In this document: positions 1-9,200 of the stretch, one piece after another
Layout: each line of letters starts with the position of its first letter
Position numbering within the stretch: position 1 is the first letter of the stretch
Assembly: GCA_012032075.1 (NCBI GenBank)
Contig: JAAURU010000017.1
Coordinates: forward strand, 1 to 19,745
Length of the DNA stretch: 19,745 nt
Direction of reading: 5' to 3'
Source: Flavobacterium sp.
GTDB lineage: Bacteria > Bacteroidota > Bacteroidia > Flavobacteriales > Flavobacteriaceae
The notes under the pieces: model-generated
Database searches by the model: none
The model's input: only the letters and a program-made list of their open reading frames with translations
Told to the model about the DNA's origin: nothing
Made by a program: the position numbers and the translations under genes

Positions 1-2
1 TT

Positions 3-685
3 AACAATGCACCTAATGCAGATGTAATTGTTACTTATAATGATACAGATATTGCTTTAACAGACTTAACATTTGATTTAGACAATGGTGCAGTTGTTCA
101 AGTAGGAAATAATATTTTTACAAATGTTGCTGATGGACCTCACACAGTTGTAATTACACATACTAATACATGTCCAGATACTGTAAATTTTGAGGTTAAC
201 ATTCCTTTACCGCTAACAGTAGATGCACAAGATTTAGGATTATTAAATCAATTTAGTATTTCCCAGATGGAGGAACTCCTCCTTATATTTTTACTATTAG
301 TTTAAATGGTACTATTTTGTATGTAGGTTCTAATCCAGTGTTTTTTATAAATCAATCTGGAATATATAATGTTATGGTAACAGATGCAAATGGATGTACT
401 GCATTTGATGATCAACCAATGACATTTTATGATATATTAATTCCTAATTTCTTTACACCTGTGTCAGATGGTTGGACTCCTTTATACCTAGACAACTACC
501 CTAATGCGGTAACGTATGTTTTCGACAGATATAGTAGAAAATTAGCTACTTTAAGACCTGGTCAAAAATGGGATGGAACTTATGAAGGAAATGCTTTACC
601 TTCGGGAGATTATTGGTATGTATTGAAGTTAAACGGTGAAACGGATACAAGAGAATTTGTAGGTAATGTTGCATTGTATAGATAA
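3..685 (+). CDS. T9SS cargo protein, 3' end with type B C-terminal sorting domain (partial, frameshifted)
   Basis: Only the C-terminal ~227 residues of a larger secreted protein are present; the gene enters from the left edge. The last ~80 residues match the gliding-motility-associated / T9SS type B C-terminal domain: an IPNFFTPVSDG opening, LDNYPNAVTYVFDRY, KWDGTYEGNALPSGDYWY and a final GNVALYR. This tail directs export through the type IX secretion system to the cell surface. Upstream residues look like adhesin-type Ig/PKD repeats (VTDANGC just before the tail). The frame read from position 3 passes to the frame ending at 685 near the CCC run at 262-264; adding one C restores SPDGGTPPYIF, so one base seems missing. 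The PorP/SprF gene directly downstream fits the adhesin plus SprF-like partner arrangement. Family call strong; specific function unknown. Confidence 0.8.
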
Positions 686-688
686 AGA

Positions 689-714
689 ACTAAGCCTATG
701 AAAATAGGCTTAGT
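689..714 (+). terminator. Perfect 11-bp hairpin with GAAA loop
   Basis: ACTAAGCCTAT (689-699) pairs perfectly with 704-714 around a GAAA tetraloop, three bases after the stop of the T9SS cargo gene. The following bases (ATTACTAAAAAA) contain no good U tract, so it may be a weak terminator or an mRNA-stabilising 3' hairpin that sets the cargo-to-SprF ratio. It also argues against the ATG at 698 as a start, because that codon lies inside the stem. Confidence 0.6.
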
Positions 715-733
715 ATTACTAAAAAATATTAAA

Positions 734-1696
734 ATGAAAAAAATAGCGCTATTTTTAATACTTTGTTGTTTAAGTCAATTACAAGCACAAGAGCTTATAA
801 TACCGCAACAAACGCAGTATTTAGCAGACAATCCTTTCTCAATGTCACCTACATTTGCTGGTATAGGAGATAATGCAAGAATTCGTTTGAATGGACTTGC
901 TCAATGGATAGGAATTAAAGACTCTCCTATAAACCAATCATTAGCAGCAGATTTTAGAATTGCTGATCGTTCTGGTGTGGGTGTTTTTTTTTACAATGAT
1001 AAAAATGGATTTACAAGGCAATTTGGTGCTAAACTTTCTTTTGCCCAACACCTTATTTTAGATTATAATTCTGAACAATATTTATCTTTAGGAATATCTT
1101 TTAACTTTAACCATTTTAGATTATCAACAGATGAGTTTTTTCCAAATTCAGAATTAAACCAATTTGTAAACGGTGACAGAACAAATCAAAATTATAATTT
1201 CGACATTGGGTTTTTGTATCGTAACAAAGATTTTTATTTGAGTTATAATGCTTCAAATGTTTTACCTAAAGATATTAGAGAAACTAATTTTCAGTTGGAA
1301 CCAAATTTAATCTTAAATCATCAGGTTTATTTAGGTACAAAAATTAGAAGAAAAGCTTCTAATTTTGAAATTGAACCTTCTGCTCTTATTCAGTATTTTC
1401 AAAGTGATGGACGTTCAACAACCGATTTAAACGTTAAGTTTAAGAAACACTTTTACGAAGATTATGTTTGGCTTGGAGCTACAGTAAGATTCCTAAATGA
1501 ACAATCATTAACACCTGTAACAGTAGGTCCTATGGTTGGTTTTAGAAAAAATAATTTTTATTTTGGTTACTCTTATCAAATAAACACAAACGAATTGTTG
1601 TCATACAACGCTGGAACACATATGATTACGTTAGGTTTTGATTTCCTTCAAGGCTTAAGTAATTGTCCTTGTACACAAAATAGAATAGTTTATTAA
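734..1696 (+). CDS. PorP/SprF family type IX secretion outer-membrane protein
   Basis: About 320 aa. The ATG at 734 gives a clean Sec signal peptide (KKIALFLILCCLSQLQAQE). An upstream in-frame ATG at 698 lies in a hairpin and would add 12 residues before the signal. After cleavage the protein shows the PorP/SprF opening: LADNPFSMSPTFAGIGDNARIRL, split here as YLADNPFSMSPTFAGI then GDNARIRLNGLAQW. GVGVFFYNDKNGF, alternating beta strands (YLSLGISFNFNHF, DIGFLYRNKDFYLSY) and a FYFGYSYQINTN region near the end follow, consistent with an outer-membrane barrel. SprF-like proteins help secrete or anchor the large T9SS cargo encoded just upstream, as SprF does for SprB in Flavobacterium johnsoniae. 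Here the cargo with a type B tail ends 48 bases upstream, so pairing is likely. The C-terminal CPCTQ is unremarkable. Confidence 0.85.
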   Translation: MKKIALFLILCCLSQLQAQELIIPQQTQYLADNPFSMSPTFAGIGDNARIRLNGLAQWIGIKDSPINQSLAADFRIADRSGVGVFFYNDKNGFTRQFGAKLSFAQHLILDYNSEQYLSLGISFNFNHFRLSTDEFFPNSELNQFVNGDRTNQNYNFDIGFLYRNKDFYLSYNASNVLPKDIRETNFQLEPNLILNHQVYLGTKIRRKASNFEIEPSALIQYFQSDGRSTTDLNVKFKKHFYEDYVWLGATVRFLNEQSLTPVTVGPMVGFRKNNFYFGYSYQINTNELLSYNAGTHMITLGFDFLQGLSNCPCTQNRIVY

Positions 1697-1718
1697 TTTA
1701 ACATATATTTAAAAAAAT

Positions 1719-1765
1719 AAAGTTTATTGTTACTAAAATTGTTAGTACAATAAACTTTTATTACT
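1719..1765 (+). terminator. Intrinsic terminator after porP/sprF-like gene
   Basis: AAAGTTTATTGT (1719-1730) pairs with ACAATAAACTTT (1747-1758), with a short inner ACT/AGT pairing, followed by TTTTATT. It separates the T9SS pair from pgk. Confidence 0.75.
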
Positions 1766-1783
1766 AAAATCAAATTACAACTC

Positions 1784-2970
1784 ATGAAAACACTAAAAGA
1801 TTTTAATTTTAATAACAAAAAAGCCATAATTAGGGTAGATTTCAACGTTCCATTAGATGAACACTTCAAGGTTACTGATGCTACTCGAATTGAGGCTGCA
1901 AAACCTACAATAGATAAAATTCTTAATGATGGAGGCGCTGTTATTTTAATGAGTCATTTAGGAAGACCTAATGGTGTTGAATCAAAATATTCATTAAAAC
2001 ATATCGTTTCTCAGGTAGAGATTTCATTAGGTAAAAAAATTAATTTTGTTTCAGATTGTATCGGTTCAGAAGCTGAATCGGCTGCAAAATCTTTGGAAAA
2101 CGGAGAAATTTTACTCTTAGAAAATTTACGTTTTTATAAAGAAGAAGAGGCTGGAGACATTGTTTTTGCTAAAAAACTGGCATCATTAGGTGATATTTAC
2201 GTCAATGATGCATTTGGTACTGCTCATAGAGCTCATGCTTCAACTACTATAATTGCTCAGTTTTTTGAAAAGAGTAAATGCTTTGGTTTATTATTAGCAA
2301 AAGAAATTGAAAGTATAAATAAAGTGCTTTCCGATTCTATAAAGCCAGTAACTGCAATTTTAGGAGGTAGTAAAGTATCTTCAAAAATTACGGTTATAGA
2401 AAATATTTTGGATAAAGTAAACCACATGATTATAGGTGGAGGAATGACGTTTACTTTTGTTAAAGCTTTAGGTGGAAAAATAGGAGATTCTATTTGCGAA
2501 GATGATAAAATGGAATTAGCTATTGAAATCTTAAAACAAGCTAAAGAAAAAGGAGTTCAAATACATCTACCTATTGATGTTGTGGCAGCCGATTCATTTT
2601 CAAATGATGCCAAAATACAAATAGTTGATGTTAAAATATTCCAAATGGATGGCAAGGTTTAGATGCTGGTCCAAAATCTTTAGAAATATTTGATCGTATA
2701 TTACAAGATTCTAAAACGATATTATGGAATGGTCCTCTTGGAGTTTTTGAAATGGAAACATTTTCAAAAGGTACCATTCAATTAGGTAATTCTATTGCAA
2801 AATCTACTCAAAACGGAGCTTTTTCACTTGTAGGTGGTGGTGATAGTGTTGCTGCTGTTAAACAGTTTGGTTTAGAGCCTAAGATGAGTTATGTTTCCAC
2901 TGGTGGTGGAGCAATGTTAGAAATGCTTGAAGGTAGAACACTTCCAGGTATTGCTGCTATTTTAAATTAA
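1784..2970 (+). CDS. pgk: Phosphoglycerate kinase (one-base frameshift)
   Basis: Glycolytic enzyme that transfers phosphate from 1,3-bisphosphoglycerate to ADP in the cytoplasm. Family motifs run in order: RVDFNVPLD near residue 17, HLGRPNG, ENLRFYKEEE, NDAFGTAHRAHAS (substrate-binding half), ILGGSKVSSK and GGGMTFTF. In the downstream frame come LDAGPKS, WNGPLGVFEM, GGGDSVAAV and STGGGAMLEMLEG (nucleotide-binding half). The frame breaks near 2634-2638 in an AAAA run. One more A restores VDVKNIPNGWQGLDAG, giving 395 aa, the normal length. Because pgk is essential and apparently single-copy, a sequencing error is likelier than a real lesion. It lies between two terminators or gaps and need not be in an operon. 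Confidence 0.95.
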
Positions 2971-3018
2971 TTGTAACTAGTTATAGTGTTAAGCCCCTAT
3001 AAAACTAAAACTTAGTAA

Positions 3019-4519
3019 ATGAAAAAAACAAAATTAACATTAGTATTATTATTCGCTTTAACAACTTTATTTTCTCAAGAAAGTAGTTCAGTTGAAGGTT
3101 CTCAATTGATTAAAGTATCATATTTAGATTCTATTAAGGCAACTTTTATTAATCATAATACAAGTAACTGTATAGATGAAAGATGGATGGCAGAACTTTC
3201 AAATGAAGAAATTTTTGAAGATATGTACATGGATGTTACTGAAATTGACATTGATTCAACGGTAACTTTTGATTTGTCTCCAGAACTTTTAAAAGAAAGA
3301 TTAAAAAAACTTGATAATAAATCTCCTTTTAATATTGAGTATAATCCTGCTTTAGAAAATGTAATTAAATCTTTTTTAGTTAGAAGAAAAGCAGCTTATG
3401 AAAGATTAATGGCAATTTCAGAATATTATTTCCCAATGTTTGAAGAGCATTTAGCAAAATATGATGTTCCATTAGAAATTAAATATTTAGCTATTGTAGA
3501 ATCGGCATTAAATCCAAGAGCTAAATCTAGAGTTGGAGCTTCTGGTTTATGGCAATTCATGTATCCAACAGGTAAACAATTTAATTTAGAAGTAAATTCT
3601 TATGTGGATGAGCGTTTTGATCCATTAAAAGCTACAGAAGCAGCTTGCCAATATTTATCAAGTTTATATAAAATATTTGGAGATTGGAGCATGGTTTTAG
3701 CATCATACAACGCTGGTCCTGGAAATGTTTCAAAAGCTATTAGACGTTCTGGTGGTAGCCAAAATTATTGGAATATTAGAAAAAATTTACCAAGAGAAAC
3801 GGCTAATTATGTTCCAGCTTTTTTGGCAACCATGTATATTTATGAATGTCAAAAAGAACACAAACTTGAACCTAAGAAAGCTCCTGTGACTTATTTTGAA
3901 ACAGATACTATAATGGTAAAAAAGAAAATGTCATTTACTCAAATTTCGCAATTATTAGACATTCCTATTGAACAAATTGAATTTTTAAACCCTATTTATA
4001 AATTAAATATTATCCCTTATCAAACCGATAAAGCTCATTATTTAAGATTGCCAAAGAATAAATTAGGCTTATTTGTTTCAAATGAAGATAAAGTTTATGC
4101 TTATATAGATTATATGGATAGTTTTTCTGAAAAACAAATGTTGAGGAAGAAGTTGTTATAAATTCTTTTGTAAGTAAGTTAAAATATCATAAAATAAGAA
4201 ACGGTGAAAGTCTAGGAATAATAGCTGATAAGTATAATGTTTCAGTTAGTGATTTAAAAAAAATGGAACAAAAATTAAAGGAAATACCATTCAAGCAGGA
4301 AAAAGTTTAAAAATTTATTCTGATGAAAAAGTGGCTACAGAAAACACTTATAGCACAAGTAAAAGCGCTAAAAAACAGGTATATAGGGTAAAAAGTGGAG
4401 ACTCATTATACTCTATTGCAAAAAAATTTCCTGGTATTTCTGCTGAAGATATTAAAAAGTGGAACGATATTCGCGATAACAATATTAAACCCGGTATGAA
4501 ATTAAACATAAACGGATAA
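3019..4519 (+). CDS. Membrane-bound lytic murein transglycosylase (MltD-like) with LysM repeats (frameshifted)
   Basis: Secreted peptidoglycan lytic transglycosylase, about 499 aa once frames are repaired. Signal peptide at residues 1-20 (LTLVLLFALTTLFSQ). The SLT domain spans roughly residues 145-265: EIKYLAIVESALNP holds the catalytic Glu, then GASGLWQFM, ASYNAGPGNV and ETANYVPAFLATMYIY. LysM-like modules follow: a degenerate one (ISQLLDIPIEQIEFLNP), a second (IRNGESLGIIADKYNVS) and a third (VKSGDSLYSIAKKFPG) ending in the final ING. Three single-base breaks interrupt the linker: a missing G near 4143-4146, an extra A in the A8 run 4256-4263, and an extra A in the A5 run 4270-4274. As sequenced, the product stops at 4161 with the catalytic domain intact but two LysM modules lost. 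Followed 11 bases later by the DUF4837 gene, probably co-transcribed. Confidence 0.88.
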
Positions 4520-4530
4520 AAACCGCTCTC

Positions 4531-5514
4531 ATGAAAAAAATATGCATTACTTTTTTAAGTTTATTTTTACTTCTTTCTTGTAAAGATAGTCAACAGGAAA
4601 AAGATGCTGTTCTTACAGAATCAAATGGTAAAATTAACAATGTCTCCATAATTATTGATGAAAATCTATGGAATGGTGAAGTAGGTGATAGTATTCGTAA
4701 AAAGTTTGCTGCACCAGTTGATGGACTTTTAACAGAAGAACCATTATTTAATTTAAACCAATATCCAACTAAAATTTTTGAAGGTTTTGTAAGAAATAGC
4801 CGTAATATAATTTTTTTTGAAAAATCTGAGAAATCATCAGGATATAGTTCAAAGCAAGATGAATTTGCAAAACCACAACAAGTATTTTATATTGTTGGTA
4901 AAACCAATGAAGAGATTCTTACCATTTTAGAAAAAAAATATGAAGATATTATTCGTTCCATTAAAAATGAAGAAATTACAGAAAATCAAAAACGTTTAAG
5001 AAAAGCTGTTGTTACAGATAAAAAAGTAAGAGATCGTTTTGGAATAGGGTTAACAATTGGTTATGGATATAAATATGATATGGTTGAAGATAAATTCCTT
5101 TGGATTAGAAAAGAATTTAATACAGGTTATAATAGTATGTTGGTTTATGAAGTGCCAATAAATGCTATTGAAAACGATTCGAATGTTGTAAGCAATATTG
5201 TTAAAATGCGAGATTCTATTGGTAAACAATTTATACACGGTACTCTAGACAATACATGGATGGTAACTGAAGAAGCTTATTCACCATACTTTTTTGAAGT
5301 TAAAGTAGCTGGAAGAGACACTTATGAAACAAAAGGTAACTGGTATTTAAAAAACGATTTTATGGCTGGCCCTTTTATTAATTATGCAATTAAAGACACT
5401 AGAAACAATCGATTTCTTATACTAGAAGGATTTACTTATAATCCTACCAAATCAAAAAGAGATTTAGTTTTTGAATTAGAATCCATTATTAAATCGGTTA
5501 AGTTTTTAAAATAA
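4531..5514 (+). CDS. DUF4837 family lipoprotein
   Basis: 327 aa. It starts with a lipoprotein signal (KKICITFLSLFLLLSC, lipobox Cys17), so the mature protein should be membrane-anchored in the envelope. The body matches my recollection of DUF4837, a Bacteroidota family of unknown function: IIIDENLWNGEVGDSIR, a KPQQVFYIVGKTNEE segment, FGIGLTIGYGYKYDMVEDKF and GNWYLKNDFMAGPFINYA. It lies 11 bases after the lytic transglycosylase gene with no terminator between them, suggesting one transcript and perhaps a shared role in envelope maintenance. No frame problem. No catalytic motif is visible. Confidence 0.8.
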   Translation: MKKICITFLSLFLLLSCKDSQQEKDAVLTESNGKINNVSIIIDENLWNGEVGDSIRKKFAAPVDGLLTEEPLFNLNQYPTKIFEGFVRNSRNIIFFEKSEKSSGYSSKQDEFAKPQQVFYIVGKTNEEILTILEKKYEDIIRSIKNEEITENQKRLRKAVVTDKKVRDRFGIGLTIGYGYKYDMVEDKFLWIRKEFNTGYNSMLVYEVPINAIENDSNVVSNIVKMRDSIGKQFIHGTLDNTWMVTEEAYSPYFFEVKVAGRDTYETKGNWYLKNDFMAGPFINYAIKDTRNNRFLILEGFTYNPTKSKRDLVFELESIIKSVKFLK

Positions 5515-5542
5515 ATAGACTACATTTGTTATTACATATTTC

Positions 5543-5578
5543 AAATCTCATTAAGTATATTAACTTAATGAGATTTTT
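5543..5578 (+). terminator. Intrinsic terminator after DUF4837 gene
   Basis: AAATCTCATTAAGT (5543-5556) pairs perfectly with 5563-5576 around a six-base ATATTA loop and runs into TTTTT. It ends the transglycosylase/DUF4837 transcript. Confidence 0.8.
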
Positions 5579-5593
5579 AATTATAAGTGAGTT

Positions 5594-6046
5594 ATGGAAC
5601 ATAAATTAGAATTTAAAATAAAGCGATTTAACGAGCTTTCTACAAATGAATTATATTCACTGTTGCAATTACGCTCTGAAGTGTTTGTAGTAGAGCAAAA
5701 TTGCGTTTATCAAGACTTAGATGGCAAAGATTATAAAGCTATTCATGTTTTAGGTTTTTATAATGGTGAATTAGCGGCTTATACTCGTATTTTTAATAAA
5801 GGAGATTATTTTGATGAAGCTTCTATAGGAAGAGTAGTTACAGCTCCAAAACACCGCGATAAAAAACTGGGTCATTCCTTAATGAAAATTTCAATTGAAG
5901 CTGTAAAAGAAAATTACAACGAATTTGCAATAACAATTTCGGCTCAAGAACATTTGGAAAAATTCTATAATGCTCATGGTTTTGTAAAAAGTAGTGAAAT
6001 GTATTTAGAAGATGATATTCCTCATATTCAGATGAAGCGAGTTTAA
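5594..6046 (+). CDS. GNAT family N-acetyltransferase, ElaA-like
   Basis: 150 aa, a complete GNAT fold with ElaA character. The N-terminal LLQLRSEVFVVEQNCVYQD is the signature of ElaA-type proteins. IGRVVTAPKHRDKKLGHSLM (about residues 78-97) is beta4 plus the acetyl-CoA pyrophosphate-binding loop, with RDKKLG in place of the usual R/QxxGxG/A. FYNAHGF and EDDIPHIQM form the C-terminal ElaA strands. Likely a cytoplasmic acetyltransferase of unknown substrate. It sits alone between a terminator and a palindromic repeat. The ATG at 5594 is preceded by AAGTGAGTT, so a weak ribosome site is possible. Confidence 0.88.
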   Translation: MEHKLEFKIKRFNELSTNELYSLLQLRSEVFVVEQNCVYQDLDGKDYKAIHVLGFYNGELAAYTRIFNKGDYFDEASIGRVVTAPKHRDKKLGHSLMKISIEAVKENYNEFAITISAQEHLEKFYNAHGFVKSSEMYLEDDIPHIQMKRV

Positions 6047-6050
6047 TTAT

Positions 6051-6132
6051 TCACACGGATTTCACAAATTTACACAAATTACTCTCGATTATGAAACTTA
6101 AAAAATCTGTGAAAATTTGTGAAATCTATGTT
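6051..6132. repeat. Intergenic inverted repeat, copy A of a dispersed family
   Basis: The left arm 6051-6080 (TCACACGGATTTCACAAATT onward) is the imperfect reverse complement of the right arm 6101-6132 (AAATCTGTGAAAATTTGTG then AAATCTATGT), with ~20 bases between. It sits between convergent genes. A second, more degenerate copy with the same right arm lies at 9201-9305. Sequences of this kind (ATCTGTGAAAATTTGTGAAATC) are common interspersed intergenic repeats in flavobacteria, by my recollection. Confidence 0.7.
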
Positions 6133-6171
6133 TCTTCTTTTAAATCATTTTTGAAGTTGAACTTTTATTTC

Positions 6172-7805
6172 TTATTTCTTCAAAATACTATTATATTTAG
6201 TCAAATCATTCAAAACTGCTTTAGCTTTAGTAATCTCAATATCTTTTTGAGTGTAATATTCGTAAAGACCTTCTTTATATTGGTAACGAGTAATTAACTC
6301 TTCTTGTAATAATTTTACAAACTCATTTTTAAATTTAGAAACTTCTTGATCTTGGCTTTTTTCTAATGCCGTTTGAAGTAATTTATATTCGTTAGCTATT
6401 GCAGCATCGATTTGCTCTTTTTTTGCTTTTTCTAAAACTTCTTTTAAAGCTTTTCCAGTTTCACTATCTAAACTATATTTTTCTTGTTTAATGAAGGTTT
6501 TAAAACCGTTAAAATCGGCATCAGAAATTGTAGGAATTCCAGTTATTGTTGGATTTTTATAATAAAGAGTAGTAGCATAATCAAAAATTGCATCGTTTTT
6601 TACCAAAGATTCAGTTAGTGAACTACTTTTGGCTTCATCCACAAGAACATCTGGTAAAACACCACCACCATCATAAACAGTTCTTCCACCTTTTGTTTTA
6701 AAAACATTAAAATTGCTTTTGTCTATTTTAATCGCTTTTCTGTTTTTATCTTTATTGGCATAATCTAACGCTTGAATACATCTTCCAGAAGGAGTATAAT
6801 ATCTTGATATTGTTACTTTTACTTGGGTTCCATAAGATAAGTTTAATGGTCTTTGAACAAGTCCTTTACCAAAACTTCTATTGCCTACAACAACTGCTCT
6901 ATCTAAATCTTGCAATGCACCTGAAACAATTTCAGAAGCCGAAGCACTCGTTCCGTTTATAAGAACAACAAGTGGAATTTGTAAATCGATAGGTTCATTA
7001 CTGGTTTTGTAAGTGTTATTATGTTTTTCTGCTTTTGCTTTTGTAGTCACAATCACTTCTCCTTTTGGCACAAATAAATTACAAATATTAACCGCTTCAT
7101 GTAGTAAACCACCCGGATTTCCTCTTAAATCTAAGATGATTTTAGTAGCTCCTTTTTCTTTTAAAGCTAATAAAGCCGACTTTGTTTCGCTACTTGCTTT
7201 TTCCGTAAATTTTGAAAGCACAATATAACCTGTTTTATCATCTAGTAATGAATAAAAAGGCACCGCTTTGACCTCAACTTCATCTAAAATTATTATTGCA
7301 GCTGCTTTTTTACCTTGTCGCTCATAATTGATATTCACTTTTGTGTTTTTGGCACCGCGCAATAATTGTGAAGCATCTTCTTTATATTCTTTTAAATTAA
7401 TATCTCCTATTTGGATAATTTCGTCACCTGCTTTTAAACCTGCTTTATCAGCTGGAAAACCTTTATAAATTTCTTTTAAAAACACACGACCATCTTTCCT
7501 TTGTACTAATGCACCTATTCCAGTATATTCACCTGTATTATTAATTTTGAATTTCAACACGTCTTGTTCGTTGAAGAAAACAGTGTAAGGATCTAAATCG
7601 GCCAACATGTTTTTTATGGCAATATCCATTAATTCACCAGGATTGGTTTCGTCAACATAATTTTGGTTTATTGTTTTAAAGGCTTCGGTAAAAATTTCAA
7701 TTTGTTTGGCAACTTCAAAAAATCGTTTTTAAAACTAACCGCAACTAATAGGAAACCAACACTAAAAAGAGTGATGATGTATTTTTTATTTAAGAATCGC
7801 TTCAT
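6172..7805 (-). CDS. ctpA: C-terminal processing peptidase, S41 family (one-base frameshift)
   Basis: Periplasmic tail-specific serine protease, 544 aa after repair. The ATG at 7805 starts an N-terminal hydrophobic segment (YIITLFSVGFLLVAVSF). Then come NPGELMDIAIKNMLADLDPY, a PDZ domain (GYTGIGALVQRKDGRV, AGLKAGDEIIQIGDINLKEY; about residues 95-175) and the S41 core (KIILDLRGNPGGLL). The catalytic Ser is in NGTSASASEIV and the catalytic Lys in SFGKGLVQRP. The C-terminal ~120 residues are a helical tail typical of Bacteroidota members. The frame breaks at the A6 run 7717-7722: the minus strand reads GAT-TTT-TTG where one more T restores NDFFEVAKQIE. An ATG at 7629 would leave a protein without its export segment. 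The start overlaps the upstream DUF4349 stop as TAATG, implying translational coupling. Confidence 0.9.
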
Positions 7806-8636
7806 TATTTTTTGTTTTTATTTCTAAGTTTTCTTCTTATGAAAAAGAATACCACTACGAAAATAAGGATAAATGGCCAAATATATAATATTGCAATAAA
7901 GAAACTTGACAATCCATTAAATCCAGAAGTTATGGCATTCCACATTTTGCTTCCATAAGAAACCGTTGTTCCAGTACCTTGAGGTTTTTTCGGTGTACAT
8001 TTCTATCGAAACAGTACTCATAGAAACTCGGTTTTGTAAATATTTTAATCGGCCTTCAGCAGCTTCAATTTCTTCTCTAATTTTTGCCAATTCGTTTTCA
8101 ATTTCTAGGATTTCCGAAATTTTATTGGCTTTTTTAAGTATTTCTAAATATCTGTTTTCCAATGTGCGTTTGGCTTTTAAACGCGCTTCTATATCGACAA
8201 ATTCTTCGGTTACATCTTGGGCTGAAATTTCTTTTTTATCAAAATAGGTTACCCCTTTACTAATTTCATCAATAAAAGCATCAAAGTAATTATTTGGAAT
8301 GCGAACGGTTACATTTCTATAATTAGAACTGTAATCACTTCCTGAATTATCATTTTGAATATATGCTTTGTATTTAGTCGTTGCGTTTTTTATTTGTGAA
8401 AAACTACTTTGAATATCATTAGTTTGAAAACGAATATCTGCGGTTTTAATAATTTTAAGATCTGGTTTTGATTCGTTTACAACTGCTTCTTTCTCTTTTA
8501 AAGTAGAAACAATAGGAGCAGATTGAACACTTTCTTCTGCAACGGCAGACATTTCAGCTTCACTAATTTTGGATTCACTACCTTCTTTACAAGAAAGTAC
8601 AATTACAAGGAATAAACAAGACAAAAAAGTTTTCAT
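7805..8636 (-). CDS. DUF4349 domain lipoprotein with C-terminal membrane segment (frameshifted)
   Basis: 276 aa after repair. The start at 8636 gives a lipoprotein signal (KTFLSCLFLVIVLSC, lipobox Cys16) followed by an acidic linker. DUF4349 features: KIIKTADIRFQTNDIQ, RNVTVRIPNNYFDAFIDEI, DVTEEFVDIEARLKAKRTLE and a coiled coil EILEIENELAKIREEIEAAE. An extra A in the run at 7985-7990 diverts the frame to a false stop at 7917. Dropping it yields EKPQGTGTTVSYGSK, a transmembrane helix (FIAILYIWPFILIFVVVFF) and a basic IRRKLRNKNKK tail, with stop TAA at 7805-7807. That stop shares its last A with the ctpA ATG. Role unknown; the family is envelope-associated. Confidence 0.85.
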
Positions 8637-8662
8637 AGGAGTTTTTTTAAAAGATTATTAAG

Positions 8663-8692
8663 CAATACTAATTTAGATGAAATACTCACAAA
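8663..8692 (-). promoter_or_regulatory. Candidate Bacteroidota promoter for DUF4349/ctpA
   Basis: On the minus strand, TTTG (8692-8689) lies 18 bases before TAGTATTG (8670-8663). This fits the flavobacterial TTTG / TAnnTTTG layout with one mismatch in the -7 element. It would give a leader of about 20 bases before the ATG at 8636. Confidence 0.4.
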
Positions 8693-8707
8693 AACTTAGC
8701 CAAAAAA

Positions 8708-9133
8708 TCATTTTTTTATTTCTAAGACGAACTTTTCAAATAACTGAATGGTTTTTTCATGAATTTCTTTGTAGGGAAGTCGGTCTTTGGTTTGATAAAA
8801 AAACATAATTGCATATTTTTTTTCTAGGTTTTCCAATATTATATGCTTGTTTAAACGATAACATTCTCTTAAAACACGTTTGAAGTAATTTCTATCAACG
8901 GCTTTTTTGAAATATTTTTTAGAAACCGAAACACCAAAATTTATTTTTGTCTCATTGTGTAAGCCTGTACTGAGTTGAGTCGAAGTATCGAAATGCTCAT
9001 CCATTGGGATTTCAACATAAACCAACCGCAAAGGATATTTGGAAACCGATTTCCCTTCCGAAAAAAGTAAATCGATAGTGTTTTTGCTCTTTAGCTTTTC
9101 GTTTTTTGGGTATTTAAAATTCATGCCACTCAT
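8708..9133 (-). CDS. rnpA: Ribonuclease P protein component
   Basis: Protein subunit of RNase P, which binds the catalytic RNA and helps mature tRNA 5' ends. 141 aa from 9133; the ATG at 9124 (MNFKYPKNEKLKSK) is the more family-like start and gives 138 aa. Features: KYPKNEKLKSKNTIDLLFSE N-terminus, strand PLRLVYVE, INFGVSVSKKYFKKAVDRN, and the RNR-type helix VDRNYFKRVLRECYR at about residues 79-93. Between the two strands, residues ~47-61 (HFDTSTQLSTGLHNE) look foreign; the underlying 45 bases (8951-8995) resemble a flavobacterial dispersed repeat. Downstream are DUF4349 and ctpA on the same strand, 71 bases away. Confidence 0.93.
   Translation of the reverse strand: MSGMNFKYPKNEKLKSKNTIDLLFSEGKSVSKYPLRLVYVEIPMDEHFDTSTQLSTGLHNETKINFGVSVSKKYFKKAVDRNYFKRVLRECYRLNKHIILENLEKKYAIMFFYQTKDRLPYKEIHEKTIQLFEKFVLEIKK
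8951..8995 (-). repeat. Dispersed-repeat-like insertion inside rnpA
   Basis: On the minus strand the 15 codons include ACTTCGACTCAACTCAGTAC, which resembles the CTTCGACT...CTCAGT interspersed element often seen between genes in Flavobacterium. Here it is in frame and open. It encodes HFDTSTQLSTGLHNE between two conserved beta strands of RnpA, making that loop longer than usual. Similarity to the repeat is from memory. Confidence 0.5.
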
Positions 9134-9200
9134 AGAAGCTGTAAAGATAGCTAAAATCGAAGTAAGTATTTAGCCAATATCAAACACAAACAGTAGAACA

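Noticed and set aside
698..733. Upstream ATG as the start of the PorP/SprF gene
   Set aside because: It lies inside a perfect hairpin and would place 12 residues before a clear signal peptide starting at 734.
2752..2970. Separate small gene after pgk
   Set aside because: It is the C-terminal half of phosphoglycerate kinase (GGGDSVAAV, STGGGAMLEML) after a one-base shift.
5521..5528. TACATTTG as a promoter -7 box for the acetyltransferase
   Set aside because: It fits TAnnTTTG, but a strong terminator (5543-5578) lies between it and the gene and there is no good -33 element.
7966..8247. Plus-strand open frame opposite the DUF4349 gene
   Set aside because: Antisense to a well-supported domain; Ser/Ile/Phe-rich shadow sequence.
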